Of a stretch of 64,000 nucleotides of DNA, positions 8,311 through 17,744 are shown piece by piece. How positions within the stretch are numbered: position 1 is the stretch's first letter; every line of letters starts with the position of its first letter. The DNA lies in contig NZ_FOMK01000009.1 in NCBI RefSeq assembly GCF_900112615.1, positions 124,001 to 188,000 of the forward strand. The letters run 5' to 3'. The notes under the pieces are model-generated. The model had not been told where the DNA came from, made no database searches, and was given only the letters and a program-made list of their open reading frames with translations. Position numbers and translations under genes: made by a program. The DNA is from Chitinophaga sp. CF118 (lineage in GTDB: Bacteria; Bacteroidota; Bacteroidia; Chitinophagales; Chitinophagaceae).

Positions 8311-10125
8311 ATGAATATCCGTAACATAGCAATTATTGCGCACGTAGACCACGGTAAGACTACCCTGGTTGATAAGATCCTCCATCACACCAACGTTTTC
8401 CGGGCTAACCAGGAAACCGGTGAGCTGATCATGGACAGTAACGACCTGGAAAGAGAACGTGGTATCACGATCCTCAGTAAAAACGCCTCTGTTGAATACA
8501 AAGGTGTGAAGATCAACGTGATAGACACCCCTGGTCACGCCGACTTCGGCGGAGAGGTTGAAAGGGTGTTGAAAATGGCTGACGGCGTAATATTGCTGGT
8601 GGATGCCTTTGAAGGACCAATGCCGCAGACACGTTTCGTGTTGCAGAAAGCACTGGCGCTTAACCTGAAACCAATTGTTGTTATTAACAAAGTGGATAAG
8701 GCTAACTGTCGTCCTGACGAAGTACATGATGCGGTATTCGAATTGTTCTTTAACCTGGATGCTTCGGAAGAGCAGCTGAATTTCCCAACCTACTATGGTT
8801 CAGGTAAGAATGGCTGGTTTAATGATACATTAGAACAGAGTGAAGATATTACCCCGCTGATTGATGGTATCCTGAAACACATTCCGGAACCTCAGATCGC
8901 TGACGGTACCCTGCAGTTGCAGATCACCTCACTGGATTACTCTACATTCCTTGGCCGTATCGCTATCGGAAGAGTAGCTCGTGGTTCTATCAGTGAAAAC
9001 CAGCCGATTTCATTAATGAAGGCGGATGGTTCTATTAAAAAGACCCGTGTACGCGAATTATATGTGTTTGAAGCGTTGGGTAAAAAGAGAGTAACAGAAG
9101 TTTTAGCAGGAGATATTTGTGCAGTAGTAGGTATTGAAGATTTCGGTATTGGTGATACCATTGCTGATTTCGACGAACCAGAAGCATTGCCTATCATTCC
9201 GGTGGATGAACCAACAATGAACATGTTGTTCAGCATTAACAACTCACCTTTCTTTGCAAAAGATGGTAAGTTCGTTACATCCCGTCACCTGCGTGACCGC
9301 CTGATGAAGGAAACTGAAAAGAACCTTGCACTGCGTGTGCTGGATACTGACAGCGCGGATAGCTTCATGGTTTATGGCCGTGGTATCCTGCACTTAGGGG
9401 TATTGATAGAAACTATGCGTCGTGAAGGATATGAGTTGACTGTAGGTCAGCCTCAGGTAATCCTGAAACAGGTAGATGGTAAGAAATGTGAACCTTATGA
9501 AACACTGGTGGTAGATGTACCTCAGGAATTCGCAAGTAAAGTAATTGACCTGGTTACCCGTCGTAAAGGTGAAATGCTGATCATGGAAACTAAAGGTGAC
9601 ATGCAGCATCTGGAATTCGAAATTCCTTCACGTGGTTTGATCGGTTTGCGTACACAGATGCTGACTGGTACTGCCGGTGAAGCTGTAATGGCGCACCGTT
9701 TCAATGATTACAAACCATGGAAAGGACCTATCCCAGGCCGTAACAATGGTGTACTGATCGCTAAAGAAGGTGGTACTACAACAGGTTACTCTTTGGATAA
9801 ACTGCAGGACAGAGGATTTTTCTTCGTAGATCCGGGAGAGGAAGTGTATAAAGGTATGATCATCGGAGAGAACAACAAACCTGGTGACCTGGTAGTGAAT
9901 CCTAATGAAGGAAAGAAACTGACCAACATGCGTGCAAGTGGTACCGATGGTGCTACCAATATCGCTCCTAAAACCCTGATGACACTTGAAGAATGTATGG
10001 AGTATATCCAGCATGATGAGTGTATCGAGGTAACGCCAAACCACATCCGTATGCGTAAAACCATCCTGGATGAAGAAGAGCGTAAAAAACAACAAAAAGT
10101 AATGAAGGCTGACGGCGTAGCGTAA
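8311..10125 (+). CDS. typA: Ribosome-associated GTPase TypA/BipA
   Basis: A translational GTPase of about 604 residues that acts on the 70S ribosome or 50S assembly under stress and low temperature. The G1 motif AHVDHGKT is at residues 10-17. DTPGHADFGGEVER (G3) and NKVDK (G4) follow, then EF-G-like domains III and V and the TypA-specific C-terminal domain. ATG 8311 (MNIRNIAIIAHVDHGKT) is preferred over the in-frame GTG at 8275, because it matches the usual family N-terminus and leaves a plausible leader after the -7 element at 8248. A strong terminator follows at 10149. Confidence 0.97.
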   Translation: MNIRNIAIIAHVDHGKTTLVDKILHHTNVFRANQETGELIMDSNDLERERGITILSKNASVEYKGVKINVIDTPGHADFGGEVERVLKMADGVILLVDAFEGPMPQTRFVLQKALALNLKPIVVINKVDKANCRPDEVHDAVFELFFNLDASEEQLNFPTYYGSGKNGWFNDTLEQSEDITPLIDGILKHIPEPQIADGTLQLQITSLDYSTFLGRIAIGRVARGSISENQPISLMKADGSIKKTRVRELYVFEALGKKRVTEVLAGDICAVVGIEDFGIGDTIADFDEPEALPIIPVDEPTMNMLFSINNSPFFAKDGKFVTSRHLRDRLMKETEKNLALRVLDTDSADSFMVYGRGILHLGVLIETMRREGYELTVGQPQVILKQVDGKKCEPYETLVVDVPQEFASKVIDLVTRRKGEMLIMETKGDMQHLEFEIPSRGLIGLRTQMLTGTAGEAVMAHRFNDYKPWKGPIPGRNNGVLIAKEGGTTTGYSLDKLQDRGFFFVDPGEEVYKGMIIGENNKPGDLVVNPNEGKKLTNMRASGTDGATNIAPKTLMTLEECMEYIQHDECIEVTPNHIRMRKTILDEEERKKQQKVMKADGVA

Positions 10126-10148
10126 GTCATCTTCACAAACTAAGATAT

Positions 10149-10183
10149 AACCGTTCCGGCACCCGCCGGAACGGTTTTTTATT
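10149..10183 (+). terminator. Intrinsic terminator after typA
   Basis: A GC-rich 12-bp perfect stem (AACCGTTCCGGC / GCCGGAACGGTT, 10149-10176) with a 4-nt loop is followed by a T-rich tract, 24 nt after the typA stop codon. Confidence 0.92.
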
Positions 10184-10273
10184 TTCTCCAGCCTGCGTAT
10201 ATTGGATGCGCACTCAATCCCTAAATTTGCTTAACGTTCAATTGAAAAACTGTTAACACCAAAACCTTAAAAT

Positions 10274-11149
10274 ATGAAGAACCCGATATTATTGGTAGGC
10301 AATGATATTAACAATATTTCCAAAGGGCAGAGCTGGAAAGAACTCCTGCAGGATATCGTGAATTTCTGTTTGCCCGACGGTTGTGTACAACTGGATGACA
10401 GGAAGCCTTTCCCATTATTATATGAAGAAATTTTCCTGACGGCAATAAGGCAGGCACATATAAAGGAGGCAGAACTGAAATCGTTCATCGCAGAAAAAAC
10501 TCTGGCCATACAGCCCAATGAAATCCATGAAGAAATCCGAAGCCTTTCACCGGCACATATTCTCACTACCAATTATGAATTTACCCTGGAAGGTATTATC
10601 CCCGGGCAGTATGACGGTATTATCACAGAACGGGTATTCAGTATTTTCAGAAAATACATAGTAGGCAATATTAATTACTGGCATATTCATGGCGATTGTC
10701 AGAATCCTTTAAGTATTAACCTGGGCTTTGAACATTATGGAGGGCAACTTCAACAGATGCGAAACTATGTGGTATCCGGCACCACTTATTCCAGTTTGCA
10801 GGCTCCCAAAATATCCCTGGTACGGCGCATTCACCTGAAACAGCCGGTGCTTGAGCACTCATGGCTGGACCTGTTCTTTACAAGAGATATTCATATCTTC
10901 GGGCTGTCGCTCGACTTTGTAGAAACGGATCTGTGGTGGTTGTTAACTTACCGGGCCCGTCAAAAGTTCCAGAAGAATACTATCCCGGTAGAGAATGCGC
11001 TGTATTATTACATTCCGGCCGAATTCGTTAAAGGTGCCAAATTTAAGCTGGACATGCTCACCGCCAATGATGTGAAAGTGATTGATATTGAAGCCCCGGA
11101 TAAACGAACTTATTATGGAGAAGTGATCCGGCGGATCAGACAGTTATAA
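10274..11149 (+). CDS. SIR2-like domain protein (putative NADase)
   Basis: A 291-residue protein of the SIR2-like (SIR2_2) superfamily. Near the N-terminus it has the nucleotide-loop remnant LLVGNDIN. TTNYE (about residue 97) and HIHGD (about 137-141) match the TTNYD and KLHG motifs of this family, and FGLSLDFVETDLWWLL is the typical late signature. The conserved Asn and His needed for NAD hydrolysis in defence-type SIR2 proteins appear present, and there is no deacetylase zinc ribbon. Such domains occur in anti-phage systems such as Thoeris ThsA, usually fused or paired. This one stands alone between typA and a META-domain gene, so an immune role is only a possibility. Confidence 0.7.
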   Translation: MKNPILLVGNDINNISKGQSWKELLQDIVNFCLPDGCVQLDDRKPFPLLYEEIFLTAIRQAHIKEAELKSFIAEKTLAIQPNEIHEEIRSLSPAHILTTNYEFTLEGIIPGQYDGIITERVFSIFRKYIVGNINYWHIHGDCQNPLSINLGFEHYGGQLQQMRNYVVSGTTYSSLQAPKISLVRRIHLKQPVLEHSWLDLFFTRDIHIFGLSLDFVETDLWWLLTYRARQKFQKNTIPVENALYYYIPAEFVKGAKFKLDMLTANDVKVIDIEAPDKRTYYGEVIRRIRQL

Positions 11150-11196
11150 CCCGGTGGTTTGATTTTTGAACGATAAAAGCAGCAAAACCTATAATT

Positions 11197-11670
11197 ATGT
11201 TCTATAAACTCACGCTCACTTTGGCGGTACTGTTAGCCAACACTTGTAATCATCCTCCGGTTAAAAAAGAATCATCGCCGGTAGTCGTACAAGCCAATAC
11301 AACAGGTAGTGTATGGCATTATATCCAGCAAAAAAGATGGAAGCTGATTCAGATGCAAGGCAAAATGCAGGAGCCATCTCCCTCTATGTGGCTGGAGTTT
11401 GATACAACGACGCATCGCTTTAGTGGTAATGGAGGTTGTAATAAACTGGCAGGAGCTTTTACTGTGGCCGGCGATGTTATCACTTTTCAGAAGGTGCAGA
11501 GTACACTGATGGCTTGTTTGGATCAGAAGGCAAATGAAAGGGAGACAGACATATTGCGCCTGCTATCAGATCATACGTATACATTTGATGTAGCAGATCA
11601 GACATTGCAACTTTATGATAGCAGTAAAATTATTTTAATGTTCGGTGCGCAAGGGAAGGACGAGAAGTAA
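11197..11670 (+). CDS. META (HslJ-like) domain exported protein
   Basis: A 157-residue protein with an N-terminal export signal. LLANTC could be a weak lipobox, so lipoprotein status is uncertain. The remainder is one META domain: WKLIQMQGK at the start, then the diagnostic GNGGCNKLAGAF and STLMAC motifs. E. coli HslJ, a member of the family, is an outer-membrane lipoprotein linked to novobiocin resistance; no enzymatic activity is established. It lies 47 bp after the SIR2-like gene on the same strand and may be co-transcribed. A strong bidirectional terminator follows. Confidence 0.8.
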   Translation: MFYKLTLTLAVLLANTCNHPPVKKESSPVVVQANTTGSVWHYIQQKRWKLIQMQGKMQEPSPSMWLEFDTTTHRFSGNGGCNKLAGAFTVAGDVITFQKVQSTLMACLDQKANERETDILRLLSDHTYTFDVADQTLQLYDSSKIILMFGAQGKDEK

Positions 11671-11689
11671 TATCCGTTTACCGTACTTT

Positions 11690-11730
11690 AAACAAAAAGC
11701 CCAATGGTGGAACCATTGGGCTTTTTGTTT
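11690..11730. terminator. Bidirectional intrinsic terminator
   Basis: A perfect 19-bp inverted repeat (AAACAAAAAGCCCAATGGT / complement, 11690-11708 and 11712-11730) has a 3-nt loop GGA. The A-tract on one side and T-tract on the other allow it to end transcription from both the META gene and the converging S46 peptidase. Confidence 0.93.
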
Positions 11731-11733
11731 GTA

Positions 11734-11817
11734 TCATTCATAATAAAAAGAGGACTCAAAAATAAATGAAGGACATCAGAGTTCTTCGATTGATCATTAG
11801 AATCTTATTATGAAGGA
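11734..11817. repeat. Imperfect inverted repeat abutting the S46 peptidase stop codon
   Basis: TCATTCATAATAA (11734-11746) pairs with TTATTATGAAGGA (11805-11817) at 12 of 13 positions and ends exactly at the stop codon of the minus-strand peptidase gene. The 58-nt interior contains the decamer ATTGATCATT (11789-11798), which recurs in other intergenic hairpins of this window. It may be a 3'-end stability structure. Confidence 0.45.
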
Positions 11818-13974
11818 TTATTTAATCAGTTTCAGCTCATTAACAATATTCGGCGCACCACCCAGTTTATCAATACACCAGAGCACATAACGTACATCCA
11901 CACAGATAGTCCGGTTATACACTGGATCAAACTGGATCTTATGACTTAAGGCTTCATAATTACCATCAAAAGCGAGACCTATTAATTCCCCGTTAGCATT
12001 CAATACCGGAGAACCTGAGTTACCGCCGGTAATGTCGTTGGTGGTAATGAAACAGGTAACGATATCATTCTTACGAAGATCTTTATATTGACCGAAGTCT
12101 TTTTTCTTATATAGTTCAAGGTAGTTATCCGGTAGATCAAATTCATAATCCCCTGGTTTGTATTTCTCCATAACACCTTTCATGGTGCACACGTAATCAT
12201 ACGAAACAGCATCCCGGGGATTGTAAGATTTCACTTGTCCGTAGCTAAGGCGCATAGAGAAATTAGCATCAGGATACCATTTTTTATTAGGCTCCATTTG
12301 TAATACTCCTTTCAGGTAAATGCGGCCCAGGTCATTATTCTGTGTAACGAACTGGTTATAGACAGGGAGGTATTTACCCACATAGTTTTTTATAAAAGCA
12401 TTGGAATAAGCAAATGCAGGATCTGTCTGCAGGGTCACTGCATCCGGATTTGCGATGAATGCTTTCCAGCGGGCATCATTCATGAGCATAGTACCAGACA
12501 TTAAAGCAGCAGACCATAAACGATAGGTATTATCATCATCCAGTGCGCCGAATTTCGCTTTCACGGCATCGTAAAAACCGATAGGATGTTGTGCCGTTGG
12601 AATATCTGTATAGAAAAGACGGCAGGTAGCAGCCAGAATTTTCTGATCGCTGGTTTTATCTTCCTGGGCAAGGAAAGCAGTACGGGCTTTATCGGCCGCC
12701 TGGATACTTTGTTTAATTGCATCCTGTGTGGTCCCTGCTGTTACCAGTGCTTTTTCCACAGCCTGCAGGCTGGCGGCAAAAGCAGCAATAGGAGAACCTA
12801 AGATGCCCTCATTCATATAAATGCGCTGTTTGGCATATGGAGCCCACTCTTTATAGGCTTTTTCGTAATCGGTAAAAATATGTTCAAATTCAGGTTTGCC
12901 CTGTGCCCAATTTACGAAGGCCGCTTCCTGTTCCTTTTTCTGTTCCAGCACCTTGTATTTCAGCAATTGTTGTGTTTCCCCGTCAAAGAACTTCCAGTAA
13001 TTCGCAATGCCGGCGTAGGAGGAGGCCAGTTTCAGCTTAATGGCAGGATCTTTTTTCATCTGCTCAAACATTAATTTGAGACGTACAGCACGGAGGGCCA
13101 CCACGGAAGGATTTTCGACGGAGATCTTGAGTTTTACTCCTTCGGAACTTTCATATCTGTTGGTACCACCGGGATACCCGAAGATCATAGCATAGTCGTT
13201 TTCTTTTACCCCTTTTATGGATACGGGTAAAAAGTATTTTGGTTTCAGGGGTACGTTATCAGCCGCATATTCTGCCGGTTTACCATCTTTGCCTGTATAT
13301 ACGCGGAATATGGAGAAGTCACCCGTATGGCGGGGCCATTCCCAGTTATCAGTATCTCCACCAAATTTTCCGATGCTTTCAGGTGGTGCGCCTACCAGGC
13401 GAATATCTTTATAGCGTTCGTATACAAATAGGAGGAACTGATTGCCTTTAAACATGGGCAATACTTTTGCCTCATAGTTGGTGCCGGCAATTACCTGGCT
13501 TATAATATCTGCTGTGATTTTTTGTTGTTGCTGTACCCTTTCCTGTCCGGTAAGTCCCTTTAAAGCTTCTTCAACTTTAGTGGTTACGTCTTCGACTCTT
13601 ACCAGGAACTGTACTGATAATGATTTTGAGGGGATCTCCTGTGGTTTGCTTAATGCATAAAAGCCGTTTTTCAGGTAGTTATGTTCTACAGAACTGGCAG
13701 TGGCAATTGCATCATAGCCGCAGTGGTGGTTAGTGAATATTAATCCCTGGTTACTTACTATTTCTCCTGTACAACCTCCTCCGAATATAATGATGGCATC
13801 TTTCAAAGATGCATTATTAATACTGTACAACTGTTCTTTGGTTAGTTTCAGACCTTTTTTAACCATGTCGTTGTATACCTGCTGTCCTAATAAATAAGGC
13901 AGCCACATACCTTCATCTGCTTTGGCAAATTGAACGGTCAGCAGTAAAAGGAGGAGTAATACATTTTTCTTCAT
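11818..13974 (-). CDS. S46 family dipeptidyl peptidase (DPP7-type)
   Basis: A secreted serine exopeptidase of 718 residues that releases dipeptides from oligopeptides, a Bacteroidota hallmark. The signal peptide ends around FAKA/DEG. The chymotrypsin-like catalytic residues are visible: His in TNHHCGYDAI (residues 81-90), Asp in the GGDTDNWEWPRHTGDF region, and Ser653 in GGNSGSP. In the family, the residue 18 positions after the catalytic Ser sets specificity: Gly in DPP7 (hydrophobic P1) and Arg in DPP11 (acidic P1). Here it is Gly671 (FDGNYE), so DPP7-like specificity is inferred. Length is normal. It stands alone, convergent with the META gene. Confidence 0.93.
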   Translation of the reverse strand: MKKNVLLLLLLLTVQFAKADEGMWLPYLLGQQVYNDMVKKGLKLTKEQLYSINNASLKDAIIIFGGGCTGEIVSNQGLIFTNHHCGYDAIATASSVEHNYLKNGFYALSKPQEIPSKSLSVQFLVRVEDVTTKVEEALKGLTGQERVQQQQKITADIISQVIAGTNYEAKVLPMFKGNQFLLFVYERYKDIRLVGAPPESIGKFGGDTDNWEWPRHTGDFSIFRVYTGKDGKPAEYAADNVPLKPKYFLPVSIKGVKENDYAMIFGYPGGTNRYESSEGVKLKISVENPSVVALRAVRLKLMFEQMKKDPAIKLKLASSYAGIANYWKFFDGETQQLLKYKVLEQKKEQEAAFVNWAQGKPEFEHIFTDYEKAYKEWAPYAKQRIYMNEGILGSPIAAFAASLQAVEKALVTAGTTQDAIKQSIQAADKARTAFLAQEDKTSDQKILAATCRLFYTDIPTAQHPIGFYDAVKAKFGALDDDNTYRLWSAALMSGTMLMNDARWKAFIANPDAVTLQTDPAFAYSNAFIKNYVGKYLPVYNQFVTQNNDLGRIYLKGVLQMEPNKKWYPDANFSMRLSYGQVKSYNPRDAVSYDYVCTMKGVMEKYKPGDYEFDLPDNYLELYKKKDFGQYKDLRKNDIVTCFITTNDITGGNSGSPVLNANGELIGLAFDGNYEALSHKIQFDPVYNRTICVDVRYVLWCIDKLGGAPNIVNELKLIK

Positions 13975-14154
13975 AACTATATTCTAATTTTTAAAGGACC
14001 TCAAAACTACCTGATTTTTCATTAAGCGCCATATTGACTGTGTTAAATGGTTGTAGTGAAGCACAGATGCGCATCTTATAAAGTTGGAATGACATTTGTA
14101 AGGGGAGTTAATTATTACTTCATTAGCATTGATAATCATTTTAAAAGCCTACTT

Positions 14155-14586
14155 ATGAGAAGATTACTGTATCTGTTGGCTGCTGTTACGTTTCTTGCCT
14201 GTCAGGAAAATAGGAAGGAGCAGGAGAAGAAGGATGAAATAAAAGAAGGTGTAGAAAAACTTGGACAAGATGTCAAGGAAACTGCCGTGGATGCAAAAGA
14301 TTATCTGGAAGAGCAGCGCAAAACGATGGAAGACGACCTGGAAGAACGTAAACAGCAAATAGATTTGAAAATGAAGGATCTCAAAAAGGATGGTTCTGAA
14401 AAAAATCTGGAAGCACGTAAGAAACTGAGAGTACTGAGAGAGCAGATTGATTATAAACTGAATGAGGTAAAACATAGCAGTGCATCTACCTGGGACAGTA
14501 CCCGTAAAGATGTAGATTCTTTGCTGAAAAAATCAGACAGAGAATGGACCGAGTTCAAACAGGAGTTTAAGGAATTATTCCATTAA
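14155..14586 (+). CDS. Small helical lipoprotein
   Basis: A 143-residue protein with a lipoprotein signal (LLAAVTFLAC; lipidated Cys at about residue 17). The rest is almost entirely charged Glu/Lys/Asp heptad-like sequence, predicting a long helix or coiled coil reminiscent of YtxH or apolipoprotein-like stress proteins. ATG 14155 is chosen because it begins a standard signal sequence; the longer reading from 14047 adds a non-signal N-terminus. Function is not recognised. It precedes rnhB by 74 bp, but a -7-like element (14629) suggests separate transcription. Confidence 0.65.
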   Translation: MRRLLYLLAAVTFLACQENRKEQEKKDEIKEGVEKLGQDVKETAVDAKDYLEEQRKTMEDDLEERKQQIDLKMKDLKKDGSEKNLEARKKLRVLREQIDYKLNEVKHSSASTWDSTRKDVDSLLKKSDREWTEFKQEFKELFH

Positions 14587-14660
14587 ATTAAGATTTGCAG
14601 CGCTCTGCGGGGGCTAACCTAAAATAACTAACTTTACCAGGCAACAATCATTATAGCGCT

Positions 14661-15281
14661 GTGTTACTTTCATATCATCAAAAGGAAATTGCGTTTGAAG
14701 CGGGCTGCGATGAGGCCGGAAGAGGCTGTCTGGCAGGGCCTGTATTTGCAGCGGCTGTAATATTGCCGGTAAAGTTCCGGCATAAACTCCTGAACGATTC
14801 CAAACAACTGAAGGCTTCAGAACGGGATACCCTCCGGGTGGTAATAGAAAGAGAAGCAGTCTGTTATGCTGTTGCCAGTGTAGATAATGAGGAGATAGAC
14901 AGGATTAACATTCTGCAGGCATCTTTCAAAGCCATGCACCTGGCACTGGAAAAGCTGCAGCAAAAACCGGGTTACATCCTGGTAGATGGAAACCGATTTG
15001 TTCCTTATGAAAACGTCCCTCATGCCTGTATTATAAAAGGGGATGGAATCTATGCTTCAATAGCAGCAGCTTCCATATTGGCCAAGACTTATCGGGATGA
15101 GTATATGCAGCAACTGCATGAACAATTTCCACAATTTGGCTGGCAGGAAAATAAAGGTTACCCTACGGTGTTTCACCGGAATGCTATCCGGAAGCATGGG
15201 GACACGCCTTATCACCGTAAGACTTTCCGGTTATTACCAGCACAGATTGAATTGGATTTTGCCAACGAACCTGTGGAATAA
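14661..15281 (+). CDS. rnhB: Ribonuclease HII
   Basis: Degrades the RNA strand of RNA:DNA hybrids and nicks at misincorporated ribonucleotides. The 206-residue protein has the family signature CDEAGRGCLAGPVFAAAV (catalytic Asp-Glu near residues 19-20), VDGN, and KGDGIYASIAAASILAKTYRDEYM with the third acidic residue. The start is GTG 14661; no nearer ATG exists before the catalytic motif. A -7-like TAACTTTA lies at 14629-14636. rpoN follows 70 bp downstream on the same strand with its own -7 element. Length is normal. Confidence 0.95.
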   Translation: MLLSYHQKEIAFEAGCDEAGRGCLAGPVFAAAVILPVKFRHKLLNDSKQLKASERDTLRVVIEREAVCYAVASVDNEEIDRINILQASFKAMHLALEKLQQKPGYILVDGNRFVPYENVPHACIIKGDGIYASIAAASILAKTYRDEYMQQLHEQFPQFGWQENKGYPTVFHRNAIRKHGDTPYHRKTFRLLPAQIELDFANEPVE

Positions 15282-15323
15282 AGCTTCCCGTCTGTGGAAG
15301 TAGATACTTAAAACTATTGTTAT

Positions 15324-15331
15324 TATTTTTG
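15324..15331 (+). promoter_or_regulatory. -7 element of rpoN
   Basis: TATTTTTG matches TAnnTTTG exactly. It lies 20 nt before ATG 15352, so the mRNA leader would be about 15 nt. No -33 TTTG at the expected spacing. Confidence 0.5.
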
Positions 15332-15351
15332 CCCTTGGATAGGATTAGACT

Positions 15352-16839
15352 ATGTTAAAGCAGACACAACAGCAGAAGCTATTACAAAAATTGTCACCTC
15401 AGCAGATTCAGTTAATGAAGCTGCTGCAGGTACCTACGGCTGTTCTTGAAGAACGTATCAAGGAAGAGCTGGAAGAAAATCCTGCACTGGAGTATGGAGA
15501 GGAAGCGCAGGAGGATGAATTTAAGGAAACACAGGAAGAATTTACTACCCCGGAAGAGGAGGATGAATTTGAGCCTGATGGAAGTGAGAATGAATATGAT
15601 AACATTGACATCTCCGAGTACGTAAGTGAGGGAGATGATGATATAGCTGATTACAGGTTGCGGGATGATAACTATCCGGACCCGGATGAAAACAAAACCA
15701 TCCCGGTAAGGGTAGAAACTTCCTTTCACGAGCACCTGCTGGCACAGCTGGGTATGCTGGCGCTGGACGAAAGGCAAACCAGCATTGCCGAGCAGATCAT
15801 CGGTAGTATTGATGATGATGGTTACCTGAGAAGAGAAATCAGTGCTATTGTAGATGACCTTTCCTTTTCTCAGAATGTATCTACAGACGAAGAGGAGATC
15901 AAAGACCTTATCAAAAAGATTCAGGAGTTTGATCCCCCCGGTATTTGTGCCACCGACCTGAAAGAGTGCCTGTTATTGCAACTGAAGCGCAAGATCCAGG
16001 ACGATCCGGGTGTGATGGGTGCTTACCAGATCCTCGAGAATTATTTCGATGAGTTTACCAAGAAGCACTACGAGAAGATCCAGAAGGGATTGAATATGAG
16101 TGATGAAGCGTTGAAAGAAGCTATCGGACAGATCATACGGCTCACGCCAAAACCAGGAGGTAATTATGCCACTCTGAATAAGGCCGAAAGCTATGTAATA
16201 CCTGACTTTTTCATCCTCAATAATAATGGTAAACTGGAATTATCACTGAATTCCAAGAATGCACCTGACCTGAGAATCTCGGAAGGTTACAGGGATATGC
16301 TGAAGGATTATGACCGTGGCGATAAGAAGGACAAGCGTCAGAAAGAAGCTGTCCTGTTTATCAAGCAGAAAATTGATGCCGCCAAATGGTTCATTGATGC
16401 CATTAAGCAAAGGCAGCATACGCTGCTATCAACGATGGAGTCTATTATGGGATATCAGCGGGAGTTTTTCCTGACAGGGGATGAAACTACGATGAGGCCA
16501 ATGATTCTGAAGGATATAGCAGATATCACCCAACTGGATATTTCTACGGTAAGCCGTGTAGCTAACAGTAAATATGTACAGACGGAGTTCGGAACCTTTA
16601 AGCTCAAGTTCTTTTTCAGTGAATCGTTATCAACAGACAGTGGAGAAGAAGTTTCTACCCGTGAAGTGAAGAAGATCTTATCAGATCTGATAGAAGGGGA
16701 GAATAAACGTAAGCCGCTCAGTGATGAGAATCTTACTAAAATGCTCCAGGATAAAGGATACAATATTGCCCGTCGTACAGTAGCCAAGTACAGGGAGCAA
16801 TTGAATATACCAGTAGCAAGGCTTCGGAAAGAGCTTTAA
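15352..16839 (+). CDS. rpoN: RNA polymerase sigma-54 factor
   Basis: Sigma-54 directs RNA polymerase to -24/-12 promoters and requires an AAA+ activator. The 495-residue protein starts with the Gln/Leu-rich region I (LKQTQQQKLLQKLSPQQIQLMKLLQ, within residues 2-27), followed by a very acidic region II (about 45-120) and the core-binding domain (about 130-330). The HTH lies around residues 380-420, and the RpoN box reads ARRTVAKYRE near the C-terminus. No activator gene is adjacent. A PAP2-like membrane protein follows 36 bp later and may be in the same transcript. Confidence 0.97.
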   Translation: MLKQTQQQKLLQKLSPQQIQLMKLLQVPTAVLEERIKEELEENPALEYGEEAQEDEFKETQEEFTTPEEEDEFEPDGSENEYDNIDISEYVSEGDDDIADYRLRDDNYPDPDENKTIPVRVETSFHEHLLAQLGMLALDERQTSIAEQIIGSIDDDGYLRREISAIVDDLSFSQNVSTDEEEIKDLIKKIQEFDPPGICATDLKECLLLQLKRKIQDDPGVMGAYQILENYFDEFTKKHYEKIQKGLNMSDEALKEAIGQIIRLTPKPGGNYATLNKAESYVIPDFFILNNNGKLELSLNSKNAPDLRISEGYRDMLKDYDRGDKKDKRQKEAVLFIKQKIDAAKWFIDAIKQRQHTLLSTMESIMGYQREFFLTGDETTMRPMILKDIADITQLDISTVSRVANSKYVQTEFGTFKLKFFFSESLSTDSGEEVSTREVKKILSDLIEGENKRKPLSDENLTKMLQDKGYNIARRTVAKYREQLNIPVARLRKEL

Positions 16840-16875
16840 ATTTTAATATTAACAGGGGGCAGGCAATAAAAATTA

Positions 16876-17568
16876 ATGGAACAAACAACTTTATCCACAA
16901 CAGGCAACCATCCGCAGGAAGGGCCGGTATTTTCGCCAGTACTGCGTGCGGTAGCAACGGTTATTTCTTATATCACGCATCCGTTATTTATACCGTTAAT
17001 TATTACAATTCTGGTGGTAAAGGCGTTGCCGGAATATTTTGTTGCTTTTGTTCACGGCAGCAGGCGTTTCCCATTCGACATGCTGTATATCAGGGTATTA
17101 AGCATCAGCATCTTTTTCCCCGTACTCACGTTACTGCTGGCCCGCTCGCTGAAGTTTGTAGATTCTATCCAGATGCACACTCAGCGTGACCGCATCATTC
17201 CTTATGTAGCCTGCACTATTTATTACTTTTGGGCTTTTTATGCATTCAAACGGGAAGGGGTAACACCTCCTTTTTTTAATGCGTTTTTCCTGGGAGTATT
17301 CATAGCTGTTGTGCTTGCAATGGTAGCAAATACCTATGCGAAGATTAGTATGCATACAACAGGCTGGGGCGGGGTGATTGGTCTTTTATTGATGTTGATG
17401 ACCGGAATGCATATGAATGTGAGCTTTCCTCTGGTAGTAACTTTTCTGGTAGCAGGTATTGTAGCAACTGCCCGTTTAATCCTTTCTGCGCATACTCCCG
17501 CAGAAATATACGCTGGTTTTATTATTGGTATTCTTTCACAATGGATTGCATATGGAATTGTAGGCTAA
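16876..17568 (+). CDS. PAP2-like membrane protein (degenerate phosphatase motifs)
   Basis: A 230-residue polytopic membrane protein with about six hydrophobic segments. The segment KISMHTTGWGG followed by ARLILSAHTPAEIYAGFIIG resembles the last two motifs of PAP2 phosphatases (SGH and the SRxxxxxHxxxD region), with Glu at the final acidic position. The first KX6RP motif is only weakly matched by QRDRIIPY. Lipid phosphatase activity is possible but not shown. It sits 36 bp downstream of rpoN on the same strand. Confidence 0.6.
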   Translation: MEQTTLSTTGNHPQEGPVFSPVLRAVATVISYITHPLFIPLIITILVVKALPEYFVAFVHGSRRFPFDMLYIRVLSISIFFPVLTLLLARSLKFVDSIQMHTQRDRIIPYVACTIYYFWAFYAFKREGVTPPFFNAFFLGVFIAVVLAMVANTYAKISMHTTGWGGVIGLLLMLMTGMHMNVSFPLVVTFLVAGIVATARLILSAHTPAEIYAGFIIGILSQWIAYGIVG

Positions 17569-17744
17569 GCAGCCTGTAATAAAGAAATTTCTACATCTTT
17601 TTTCGCTACGCACATTCACTGCGTATTGGCGGTGCATCTTTGTAGTGTTATTTGAACATTGACATATGCACCGTTGTGAGTTAACCCTTAAACTTTTTTT
17701 AATTATAAAATAATTTGGTGAAAGGTTGGGATTTTGCTATAGGA

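Noticed and set aside
14047..14154. N-terminal extension of the small lipoprotein reading from 14047
   Set aside because: It would bury the lipoprotein signal sequence 36 residues inside the protein; Met at 14155 gives a normal signal.
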